Below, piece by piece: positions 41,101 through 51,900 of a stretch of DNA of 64,000 bases (its first letter is position 1; every line of letters begins with the position of its first letter). Position numbers and translations under genes: made by a program. The DNA comes from Serilophus lunatus. Taxonomy: Eukaryota; Chordata; Aves; Passeriformes; Eurylaimidae. A model generated the notes under the pieces. The model made no database searches, was not told where the DNA came from, and saw only the letters and a program-made list of their open reading frames with translations. The stretch is taken from assembly GCA_013399895.1 (NCBI GenBank), contig VXBA01003437.1:1954156-2018155 (forward strand). The letters are read 5' to 3'.

Positions 41101-41640
41101 TGTGTAACTGTAGTTATATCACAAAAAAATACCAGGACTAAAGCCCCACAGTTCAAGGCATGGCTGTGTACAGATATTTTTGGACCTGTGTTTATCGCCT
41201 GCTGTGTGGATAACTGGACCTCAATTACTCAGCATTTACCGGTAGACCTGAGGCATGGGGTGCTACTGCTCCGGAGAAAGGGGCAGACAGCTGGCTCCCC
41301 TGCAGGTGAAGTGCTGGTACCTCCCGCTGAGTGTGTACGGCTCTTCCTTCCTCATTCTTGTCAGCTTCGTCATGTCAGATGTGGTACTCTCCGAGTTGCT
41401 CTTGATGTGACTTTTTTATGTGCTTTTGATTTTTTTTTTTTCTGTTGGGTTCTGACACCAGGTGCATCCACTTATGTAAATTGTGTTTTGAAATAGCATC
41501 CATTTTTTGGTCGCTGTATTTGGGGGCCCTTACCAACCAGCTCTAATAAGCCAGTTCGGTGCTCTGGAAACCAGTAAGGTATATAAGTACTGCACTAAAA
41601 CAACAACAGGCAAAGGGCACCTCGCACATGGACCGCATAT
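38111..41640. other. Interval between the PACSIN3 and DDB2 CpG islands
   Basis: Apart from the CR1 copy at 40031-40498, nothing is recognisable. No reading frame has splice signals plus recognisable protein. The interval separates two divergently transcribed genes, so distal regulatory elements of either could lie here. Confidence 0.5.
40031..40498 (+). mobile_element. CR1 LINE, 5'-truncated, plus orientation, with an internal short duplication
   Basis: It starts in the GTGCAGTTCTGGG segment typical of the CR1 reverse transcriptase end. It runs through NGLKLHQVEFRQDVRKHF and VQHWNGLPREAI, then into the CR1 3' UTR, where TTGGACTGGATG and degenerate ATTCTACTCC octamers can be seen near the end. 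A GTGATAGGATGCAT word is repeated back to back at about 40209-40240. Confidence 0.9.
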
Positions 41641-41649
41641 TTCAGGTCA

Positions 41650-42330
41650 GTGAGATCCTCGCAGCCGCCTCCCGTGCTCTCGGGCTCCAGCCGAGCCGCG
41701 GGTGTTTGGTGCTGATGGCCGGGGCGGCCGGCAGGGCGAGGGCGATGGAAGCGGAGGCGGCTGGGGCGGCACCCCTCGTCCCCCCTGGCCTCCCTCTGCT
41801 GAGGCCGGCGCCCCTCAGCGCTGCAGGGCGGGCAGCGGNNNNNNNNNNNNNNNNNNNNNNNNNNNNNNNNNNNNNNNNNNNNNNNNNNNNNNNNNNNNNN
41901 NNNNNNNNNNNNNNNNCCGCTCCCCAGGGCCGAGCGGGAGCCGCTGTCCCCCGTTCCCGCCCCGGTTATGAAACCGCGGGGGAGGGGCCGGTGCCGACCG
42001 CGGCGGCGCCGGGGGAGCCGAGGCCGCCGGAGCGCAGGTGAGAGCGGGCCGGCCTTTCCCGCCGGGCCGCGGGGGAGCCGGGCCGGGCCGGGCCGGGCTG
42101 GGGGCGGGGCCCGGAGCCGCCGGGGGAGCGCGGTCTGGGGGAGGCTGCGCTGTGCCCGCCGAGCTGTGTTCGATCCGTGACAGGTGTTGAGGAGCCCTGA
42201 GTAAGTTCAGCGCGAGCAGGGGCTCAGCCCTGGATGCCGTTCGCGGAGGATCTGCCGGGGGGTGCGTGTGACGCTCCCTGCGGGCGGCGGGGCAGGCGGG
42301 GGCAGGCCCGCGTCTCCCCCGGGGGCCTGG
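41650..42330 (+). promoter_or_regulatory. DDB2: CpG island promoter and probable non-coding first exon of DDB2
   Basis: GC- and CpG-rich DNA around an unresolved gap, with repeated GGGCC/GCCGGG blocks near 42075-42095. A splice donor (GCGCAG/GTGAGA) at 42037/42038 probably ends the non-coding first exon. The second exon starts at 42919, after a TTTGCTTTCAG acceptor, 12 bases before the ATG. No TATA box is seen. Confidence 0.6.
41839..41916. other. Assembly gap (78 N)
   Basis: Unresolved bases inside the DDB2 CpG island. The length may be nominal. The true sequence is presumably very GC-rich promoter DNA, and part of the first exon could be missing. Confidence 0.99.
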
Positions 42331-42930
42331 CGGAGTTGTGGTCGTCATAAGGCGGGGCACGGGGGGCTGCACCCCATCGCCCTCACCTGAGGGGCAGCTC
42401 TGGGATGGTCACCGGCCAGGGCAGGAGCCCGCTCCAAACTCCAGGTGGTGGTTGGGAGTAAAAGTGGCCGATAAACAGGAAGTACGTTCTGAGCACATTT
42501 GTTGGAAGGCCAGTCAGCCCTGACCATCATCATAAACGCTCTGACCTTTCACTTAACTGAATCTAAAGACCTCTGTGTGAGCTACTAGAGAGAAAGTTAG
42601 GGTATTACGTAGTTTCACAGACGTACTTTATGCAGATCTGTGGGTTTCAGGCTTAAAAGTTTGGTAGAAGCATATCTGTCAAAACGTATTCTAGCGCTTT
42701 AGGATATGTTAATTTTCATATGTGAACAAAGAAGAGTTTTTTGAACCTGTTGCCCTCTTCAGCAGAGCACAACAACAAGCTGATGTCACGCTTATGAAAG
42801 AGGGCACAGGTATAATCACTACTTTCAGACTACTGTGATAGATTTAATTCCAGTTTTCCTCTGTCCTATAGTTTAAGGTCTGTGACAGTCTTACCTTCCT
42901 TGCTTTGTTTGCTTTCAGTGCTCAGACGGA

Positions 42931-45900
42931 ATGGCTCCAGTGAACCAGCCAAAGGACAAGGAGTATGAGAGGGCATATCAGCATTGGCCAGAAGAAGCAA
43001 AATCATCTGGGAAGAGAAAACCGGACTATGAGGAACTAGGGAATGAGACACAAGCAAAGAGGTTGTTTGTGAGAAAAACATCTAAAACCCCGGGGAAAAT
43101 CGGTAACATTTCCTCAGATCCTTAGTGTTTTCTGTCTGCCAGACTTACTGCAAATTACAGGCTTTGACTAGTTGAAGAGGGAAAATGCCAAGAAATGTGT
43201 TCAGACATGAGCATTCAGATAGGGTTATATATTGAAATGATAGGTGGACATGTGTTGGGACAGCACATCTTCCAAGTTTCTGTCTAGTGAGTGTGTGTGC
43301 ATACATGCACACATGTTTAATTCTTGAGACTCCAGACCCCATAGGTGAAAGCCTGCTCACTGAAGTTGTTGTCACAGCTCATTTGAGGGTGGTTATGTGG
43401 AATTCCTACATCACGAGAGTTCTGCTTTAGTGTAGGACAGACCACTCTTGGTAGCACATTGGCTTTTCTCTCATGCAGTTTTATAGTCGTAAGGTTGATA
43501 TCCTACAGCATGCAGACTAAACTGGTACTTTCTCTTGTTTCTTTGCATATTTTAACTTCAGCTACAGTAACTAGGAATACTTTCTACCTCTTGTGTTTAG
43601 ATTACAATGGACAGAATTTCTACTAATCACTTCTCCTTCACCCTTTAGTACGTAACTTATGTAAAAAAATCTCGTAAAGATTTTTGATATAATGTAGAGA
43701 AGTGATAAATTTCTAACATACTGGAAAGTTTTGCATTATCAAGAAAGTTGTCTAGACTTTACCTACAGCAGGGACTTTTTATAGAGTCATTTAGGTTGGA
43801 AGAGACCTTTAAGATCATGGAGTTCAGCCGTTAACCAGCACTGCCAGGCCCACCACCGAACCATGTCATTGAGTGCCGTGTCCACGTGTCTTTCAAATAC
43901 CTCCAGGGATGTGACTCAACTACTTTCCTGGGCAGCCTGTTCCAATGCTTGACAACCCTTTCAGTGAAGACATTTTTCTTAATATCCAGTCTAAACCTCT
44001 CCTGGTGTACCTAGAGATCTTTTCCTCTTGTCGTCCTGCTTGTTACTTGGGAGAAGAGGCTGACCACCCCCTTGCTACAACCTTCTTTCAGGTAGTTGTA
44101 GAGAGCAATAAGGTCTCCCCTCAGCCTCCTTTTCAAAGATGAAACCTTTAATTTTATCAGTGGTTTAGAAGAATATAAGGGCTACTGCCTTGTGTGGAGA
44201 TACTACGTGATTTCTGTACAATTTTGGCTTTAAGGATCCAGAAATGACTGAAGAGCATTTCAGCAGTCAAAGGTACAGGAGTTCAACAGTTTTGAACGTT
44301 TCCATTGTGTGGTCTGTAAGTCCAAACTGGGTGCAGTTAGTAGTGTGAACAGTGACTGTGGAGGCAAAATACTCTGTTTAAAGAGAGTTCTGTGTGTAGT
44401 TGCAGATAGTTAGAGCATCTTCTGTAGCTAATTTAGCTACATGATTTTATTGTAACTTCATGGCTTGATTTTCAGATTAGATAAGCATGTGCCATTCCTA
44501 TAATATTCACAGGTAATTGGATGGAGCTCATACTTTGGAAAAATAAGGCAAATCATATTTTTCCCTTAACCCTTTTTTAAATAGATGAGGACCTTTGTAT
44601 TTGAGCTTTTCCATTTTGTGTTCCAGTTTAATGTGTTTGGAAAAAACATTTTTTTCTCCTGAGCCATATAGGACAGTTCCTGTTTCTTGCAATTAAGCAA
44701 CGTTTTTAAAGGGTTTCTTCCAGCAGATTCTAAAAAAAGTCTGAAGTTTGTTTCTTAATAAATTGTCCTTCATTGTAAAATGGAATCCAGAAAAAATACC
44801 TGAATTTCTATTGCCTCTGAAGAAGGAACTGTGGATACGAATTCTTCTGTGAAAAAAAATGAATCAGAATATAAATACTTTTTTACCTATTTCAACAGGT
44901 GTGGCAAGTGTTGGCACTGTGTTGGCATGTGAAAAGAGAAGTTCAGTTTCACACTTGTGTATTTCTGAGCTCCGGTGTTGCATTAAAGAAAGATTTCATT
45001 TCGGTTCTAATCACATATAATGATCCGTGTGTTTTCAGTCTTCTGAGTTTTTTTATAAATATCCTTAAATGAAGATAGCATTTATGTTTCTTAAGAAATG
45101 CTTTTGACATCTAGATCCCCTGGGGTGTTACAGACCATTGCTGTGGGGATGATTAGATCACAAACATGGGACCGAACAGATCTATTTTTTTACATAAAGG
45201 TCCCTGAAGATAAAAACTTGGAACATGAACAAAATGCAGAAACAAGCTGTACTCTCAGCAAAAATCAGTTTGAACAGAAAGGTTTCCAGGCGGTGTGGCG
45301 TCAGCGAGTCTTTTATCAGAAACAAAACTCGCAGTGCTGGAGGCAGACACTACAGGCTACATCGAAAATTCTGATTCACAAGCAGCCATTTCAGGAACTG
45401 TGGGGGACCTCGTGTTGCTATGCTTGGGGAATTTTCAGGTGTTTCTGCTGGTCACATGTCTGACCTTTCTTTTGTTGTGTGCAGGGGCTTACCACTTCCC
45501 ATAGCATATTTACAAGTTGTTGGGGCTTTGGATAGCAGCATCGTGCTTTAGGTATGAACTGTGCAAACTGTACACTGTCCAAGAGAATGCACCACCTACC
45601 TATGGCATTGCTTGAGTTCTCGCCTGTTGTCTTTGATGAATCTTTGGCAAAGGAAGGTTTAATGACAGGCAGCATACACAAAGCTCTGGCAGGCTGAGTG
45701 AAGCACTGGACTCCATAACTGCAGAAGCTGCTATACCTTAAGTCATGTAAGAATTACTTAGAGACTTTTATCTTGTGGCCGAAGCTTTTCACGGATGTAG
45801 CAGCAAATGCAGATGTCTTCCGATATTGTTTAGTGAATGAACATGGCAGGAGTTGCCTGTAAGTAAGTTTTACTCTTTTCCTCTCTGGCAGGTTGGCGTG

Positions 45901-48900
45901 GAGGTGGGTCTGTGGTGAGAAACAAGAGAGTCCTTTCCCATCAGCTGGAGCGGCAGTGCAGCATTGTTCATTATGTCTACCAGAACATGCTGGGAGGCTC
46001 CATTCGGCCGCAGCTCCGGCAGGTGAGGAGTGTCTCTTTCATGACCTGTTGGACATCTGAGCTCCCTATATATAAAAAAAAAATCTTCAACACAAGCAGA
46101 GAAACTTTAAAGGGACTTCAGTTTCCCTGCCGGCACAGTTTGTGGCTCCAAGTCTGATCCTTTAAAATGGAAGAGCTGAGGTGGCTTTCCCTTTTTGATG
46201 ACCCAGCAATGTCATCTACATTTTATCCTCTGTTCATTCAGTGCTTCCTTGAATCATGTTTAAATTTGCCAAGTCTACCAGTTAAGTTATTGCACGGGGA
46301 TACTTATGCACACTGATGTGACTGTTTTGTCATGCTATCTTGCATCCACTCTGCTTTGCTAATCTTGTCAGGTTTAGTGTTGGTTTTTTCCTCTTCACAT
46401 AGTCTTATCTAGTCTGTAATGTTTTACTGTTTTGCAGAGCCATATACCTTTCATTTGAAAATTAACTCTTTCTGTAACATAGGTGAGATGCACCTGGTCT
46501 ACCTTTATCTTTCTGATATATGCATTTTAAGTATCCAAATGATAAATAAATTTCCAAATTTATCCAAGCATATTTTTCAACTGAATAACAATGCAATCAT
46601 GTCATGGTTTCTCATTCCCTCTTTTAAGTGTTCTTTTCACTCTTATGCTGTGTAGTTGAGCTGCAGACAAATTGGATGGAGGACCATAATGTTTTATCTC
46701 TGGATGATGTGTAACATTTTGAGATGCTCAGTAAAAATAATCATAAGTGCATTTTACTGGTGTGGAGGCATGTTCTTCTCCCTTGATAATTACCCCTCTT
46801 TTTTAGCTCAGCCCATGAGGATTAGCTCCATGTACATAATTTAAAATATGTTATCTCTCGGTTCTCTGTTGGTTTCTGAAGGCTGTGGCTGATGTAGATT
46901 TGTGCGATTACAGGCTGTTTCCCTTGGGTTCTTCATTGTAGAGAGGTTTAGAATTTTGTGTGAACATACTTAACACTAATGACAGAAATTTTAGCACTCC
47001 TTGTTCAGAGAATCTCAGGGATGCCTTCAAAAGTCATAATTCTCTTTACCTTTTTAACAGTGTCTGCAGCTGCCTTTTCTGCGTTCTCTTGCCTCATATC
47101 GCCTCTTTCGAACAGCAAGCCCCTTTGACAGGAGAGTGACATGCCTGGAATGGCATCCAACACACCCTAGTACAGTAGCTGTTGGCTCCAAAGGTGGAGA
47201 CATCATCCTTTGGGACTATGAAGTACTTACTAAAACATGCTTCATAAAGGGGGTAAGTCTGTGTGTGTGTAATGGGTGGGAGGGAGGGAAAACTGGAGTA
47301 CCACGAAATACTGCAGATAAAAACTGAGGTCTGTTGTGAGAAGCACATAAGGGTCTTGGGTTTCAGAGTAGCCAGTTATGTGCAGGACTGAGATGCAACA
47401 GCATGTTTGTTCCTAAGACCCAGGCTGTTCTGGCACTGGGGAGAACTGAGGTGTGGTGATTAAGTTCATAATGAAGCAATACTTGGTGTACGCTCAGTGG
47501 GAAAATTAATACAGAAACTGGAAAAATGGTTATCTTAAAGGGATGCCAGAAACAAGTAGTCGGAGAGGGTCTGACTGGTGTAGGTCTCAATCTTACCCTG
47601 CTCACCTTTTATTGTGTCAGATGAAGAAACGTCTTTGAGTGGGGAGAGACAAAGTCCCTTTATCTAAAGTGAGAAACTAAGATAGACTGCATGGTTTATA
47701 CAGCTGGCATACCCCTTAGGTGCTTTATTCAGCCATTTCCATTCTGAGAGAGGCTCAAAGACTTTGTAACTTTTATCGCCTTTCTGAATTAACATAGAGA
47801 GGTCTATCCTTCAGAAATTCCAAAATCTTATTTCTCTTCTTGTAAATAGTGTGGTGGCAGCCAGCAAGGGAATACTTTGCCTAGGGACTGAAGGAGTTGC
47901 AGATTTGACCTCCAGAAGGGCAGCTGTCTAGACAGCTGTCATGTGAGAGACGTGGTTGTCTTTGCCTTTTTAGAGGACTGTAGTGTTTCACTGTTGCTGT
48001 TAAAGACATAGCAGTGAATGCAGAATACACTTTTCTTCTTCCCCATCACTCAGTGGATTTTTCTCTTGTTCATCCCCTTCCTTATAGATGGGAGCTGGAG
48101 GGGCCATCACAGGAATGAAGTTTAACCCTTTTAACCCTAGTCAGCTGTACACTTCGTCAGTTGCCGGCACTACCACCCTGCAGGATTTTAATGGCAATAC
48201 TGTCCGGGTCTTCACCAGCACCGAGGACTGGGAGTAAGAATACAGTAATGCTTTGGGCCTCTGTGTCCTGCTGGCAGGAGCGCTACAGGGAGAGAGAGAA
48301 AGAGAGAGAGATGTTTGTCTTGAATATGTGAGAGCTGGGTACACATACATGTCCTCTATCCTCTGAATTTCAGGGAGGCTCGTTCTTTTTAATTTTTCAC
48401 TGGAATGGGGCAGTGGGTAGGAGAGAACTTTTTATCACTGAGGGGGAGGGAGTCTTTGGTGCTGCTTACTGCCCATTGTACATGAGAGAATGGGGGTGCC
48501 AGTGGATTTCTGCAGCTGTCTGTTCCTAAAACTTCCCAAAGCTCTGTGCCCTGGGGACCTTCTAACCTCTTCACTGGCTAGCTGTGCTGCTTGTTGTCAG
48601 ATGGTTTTTACATGACAATTTATAGTTCCATCAGTGCTTTCCCACTAATGCCGCTGACTTCAATCAGTGCATGCCATAAGGGTCATGCCAATTCATCTCA
48701 CCTAGCCAAAATTTGGTGATTAGCCAAAATACCAAAATTAAGAGTGTAGGCTCCTTCAGTAATGACTGAAGAGATGAATTTCTAGAGCTCTTAAGAATTA
48801 CCTTCTTATACTGTTGCTTTTTCTGTGCACTCATGAGAAAGCCTGAACTCTTTAATTAGTTACTTCCATTCAGTGTTTAAAGGTAAGTGAAGGAATTTGG

Positions 48901-51900
48901 GTTAGCTTCTGCATTACTTTTCCCTCTGATTCTTTCCGGGTGGCAGCTTTCATGGTTGTTTTCCAGATTAGCTGTACACCTGCAACCTTGTAATAGAGCA
49001 GAAGGTGAACCTAAGTAGTGCTGGGATGTCTGGCCAGGTGAGCAAGGAGAAAGAAACTGGGTCCTGGGGCACAAGGATCTTGAATCCCAGTGAGATGCCT
49101 GTCACAGCAATGATGCCTGGATTTGGTAGGGCATACCATGCTCCTTCTATTGTGATGAGGAAAGTAGGCTCTATAGGTGGGCCTTGTTTTAATCTTCATT
49201 GGCTCCTTGAATTCTAGTATTTACAGTGAGACTTTAAGTAGTTTTTCTGTGAGCAGCAGATGGAGTGCACCTGAGTATCAAGGAGTTTGGGACTCCCAGC
49301 TAGTATTGTTTTCTGTCATTGTGTAGTTTCCATGTTAGTAATAGAGGTTGGGGGACAAATAAAATAACTGTGTAACATAACACAGAACATAAGATTTCTG
49401 TGCCATGAGGCTAGCAGTAAGATTTCTCTTTGCACCAGTCTCATCCTGCCTGCTGGTACCTTGAGAAAGACCAGATACAGCACTGGAAGCAGCCTGCAGG
49501 GAACTAGCGACAAAGTCTCTGTAAGAAAAGCTTGGTACTGGGCTGTCATGAGATTTTTTTGTGGTTTATGCATGGGATAATGCTCCTTAGCCTAGTCTGA
49601 GGCAGGTGGTTCACTGTAGATTAGTTCTATCTTCATAACAGAAGCAGCAATGCTGCTAATGAGGTTTGTTCCCAAAGTGGTGAGGGTGAACTTAAAGTCT
49701 CAGAATGTATGTGCCTAGATTGGAAACAGGTTAGGAAGAAAGTTCTTGCATATGTACTCTGCCTGAAAGCAGTGCTTGTACCTAGGAAGACTGTCAGTGT
49801 GCTCCAGGAGGTGACTGTTGTATTTTGTCTTCTGCTCTAACCTTGATGCCTCTTGGCTTTGTGTGTATTTCAGAAAGGGCCAGGAGATTCTCTTGGAGAC
49901 ATCAAATTCAGTCCTTACGAGGCAGTGAAGCTTTATGTGGCATCAGGTGATGGCACCCTAAGTCTGCAGGACCTTGAGGGCAGAGCGGTGCAGGTGATCT
50001 CTCGTGCCCCAGACTGTGGCCATGAGCATCACAATGTTTGGTGAGAAGAGGGCACTCCAAGGTTGATTGTTTGTTCCTTGGAGTTAATGCTGCACTGCTT
50101 CTTGATCTCTAACATCATCATCTTTGCCACTGTTAGGAGACTCTTGGTATGAATTGGTCTCAAGAGAGAGCTGAGAGACGGTCCTGTTCCTGACCCCTAG
50201 CACTGCAGGGTGGTGACAGGTGAGGCAGCACTGGGCACTTAAGCTTTTACAGTAGCTGAGTGTGCTGCCTGCATCTTCTGGGGTTGCTTTCTGGTGACGC
50301 CACCTCATATCTTGCAGATACTGACAGCTTTTCACTTTATAAAATATGAGGTGAGAAGAGTAGGGTAACTTCCTCCTCTTCATTGTCATCAGTGGTCTGT
50401 TTTGTCTGTAGCAGCTCAAGGAGCATAGGAAAGCCAGAAAACATTCCTGTGCAATCTGACTTTCAGGTTATTTAGTTTACCCTGTGGCCCTTTTGGAGAC
50501 TTCAGGTTCACAATGTTCATTTCCATGGCCTTGAATTCTTAGAATAATTTATCTTGTAAGTGAAGTTTTCACGACAAGTTCCCAAAGGATTGCAGCTTCT
50601 CACTGCCCTTCCCCTCCTAGCAGAGCTGGGCTTAAGATACCTGTCTTTATCAGTAAGTTTCTATTCGGTTTTGTTTCTTGGAGCATGAAGTTGAGACAGT
50701 TTGATGTGCAACTTTTCAGTACAAAGCTTTTGTCTTTACTGCTGCTCCAGTGTTTTGTGGAAAATGTAATTTTAAATTTAATTTTTAAATGTGCTGTTTC
50801 TGCACATTTGTTGTTGCTCTAAAGGTGTTCTGATCTTTCTTAAAGTATGTTCATGTGCAGGCACCAAGTGGCTCTTCAGCCTCTATGTTCCGCTGTCCCA
50901 GTGTGTCGCACTCCATCTAATGAGCACTTCAGAAATGGCTAAGAAGCTACTTCATATTCAGTCACGAACAGAAAGCATTGCTGATAAGCCATCCTTGTTC
51001 CTGATACGCAGGCCCACACCATCGGGCAGGAGATTGTAGTTACAATCTGTTGAAGTCTCCCTTGTCAGGGATGGTGAAGCAGAGCTCCACTGCCTTCACT
51101 GTCCTGTGGGAGGAGGACTGATTCTGTGTCTTTCCCTCTAGTTGCTGGTACTGCAGTGTGGATGTTTCTGCAAGCTGCCGTGCAGTGGTGACAGGTGATA
51201 ATGTGGGCAACGTGGTCCTGCTGAGCACTTCTGGTGAAGAGGTTTGTATGGCTCCACGCACCATCACCTCTACGGGAATCATAATGTGTTTTCCTACGTG
51301 AAGAGCAAAAGCCTTGCAGCTCAGATGAGTCTGCCCAGTGTCTAGGTGGTGAGAAGTCCTCTGCTTCTGCCATCCATTAGGCATTTTCAAATGGTTGAGC
51401 GTAATGGTAATAAATCCCAAACAAGGACTGTGTCATTAGTTAAGATATTTGCTACTGGCCAGAGTAATTATAGGGTTATGTGAAGATGGGAGCACCCTCT
51501 GCCAACAACCTTCACACTTCCAGAAACTCAGCTCACTGATGGGAGTCGTTTTGGAGATACTGCTTCGATGTACCTCCTTCCAGGGCCTAGGAGTTGGCAC
51601 ACAGCGGTACTGCAGCAAACGTTGGGATGCAAATTGCACTTCTGCCGTTAGACACGAGAGGGCAGGCAGAGACAGACTGAAGTAGTGTGGAAACAGGAGA
51701 GAATAGTTGGAGTGGGCCGTGCTTCAGGAGCTGCTGTACGATTACACCAGCACTGCCATCTCTCCTGTCTGTAAGGGTAACGTCTGTGAAAGTTTTACCT
51801 CGCAGTGAATGAATGAGCTGTGGCCAGAGGCAGCTGTGTAAATGAATGGGCAGAATCAGAAGTGCTCCAATTTGTTTGTCCTTGTTCAAGGTTAATTGCT

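Noticed and set aside
41559..42372. Long frames on both strands spanning the N gap
   Set aside because: They run across unresolved bases and are GC-rich promoter artefacts; the supported DDB2 start is at 42931.
49853..50044. Independent small gene at exon 4b starting from an upstream ATG
   Set aside because: The ATG lies in the intron before a good acceptor, and the protein aligns with DDB2 exon 4a in the same phase, so it is a DDB2 exon.
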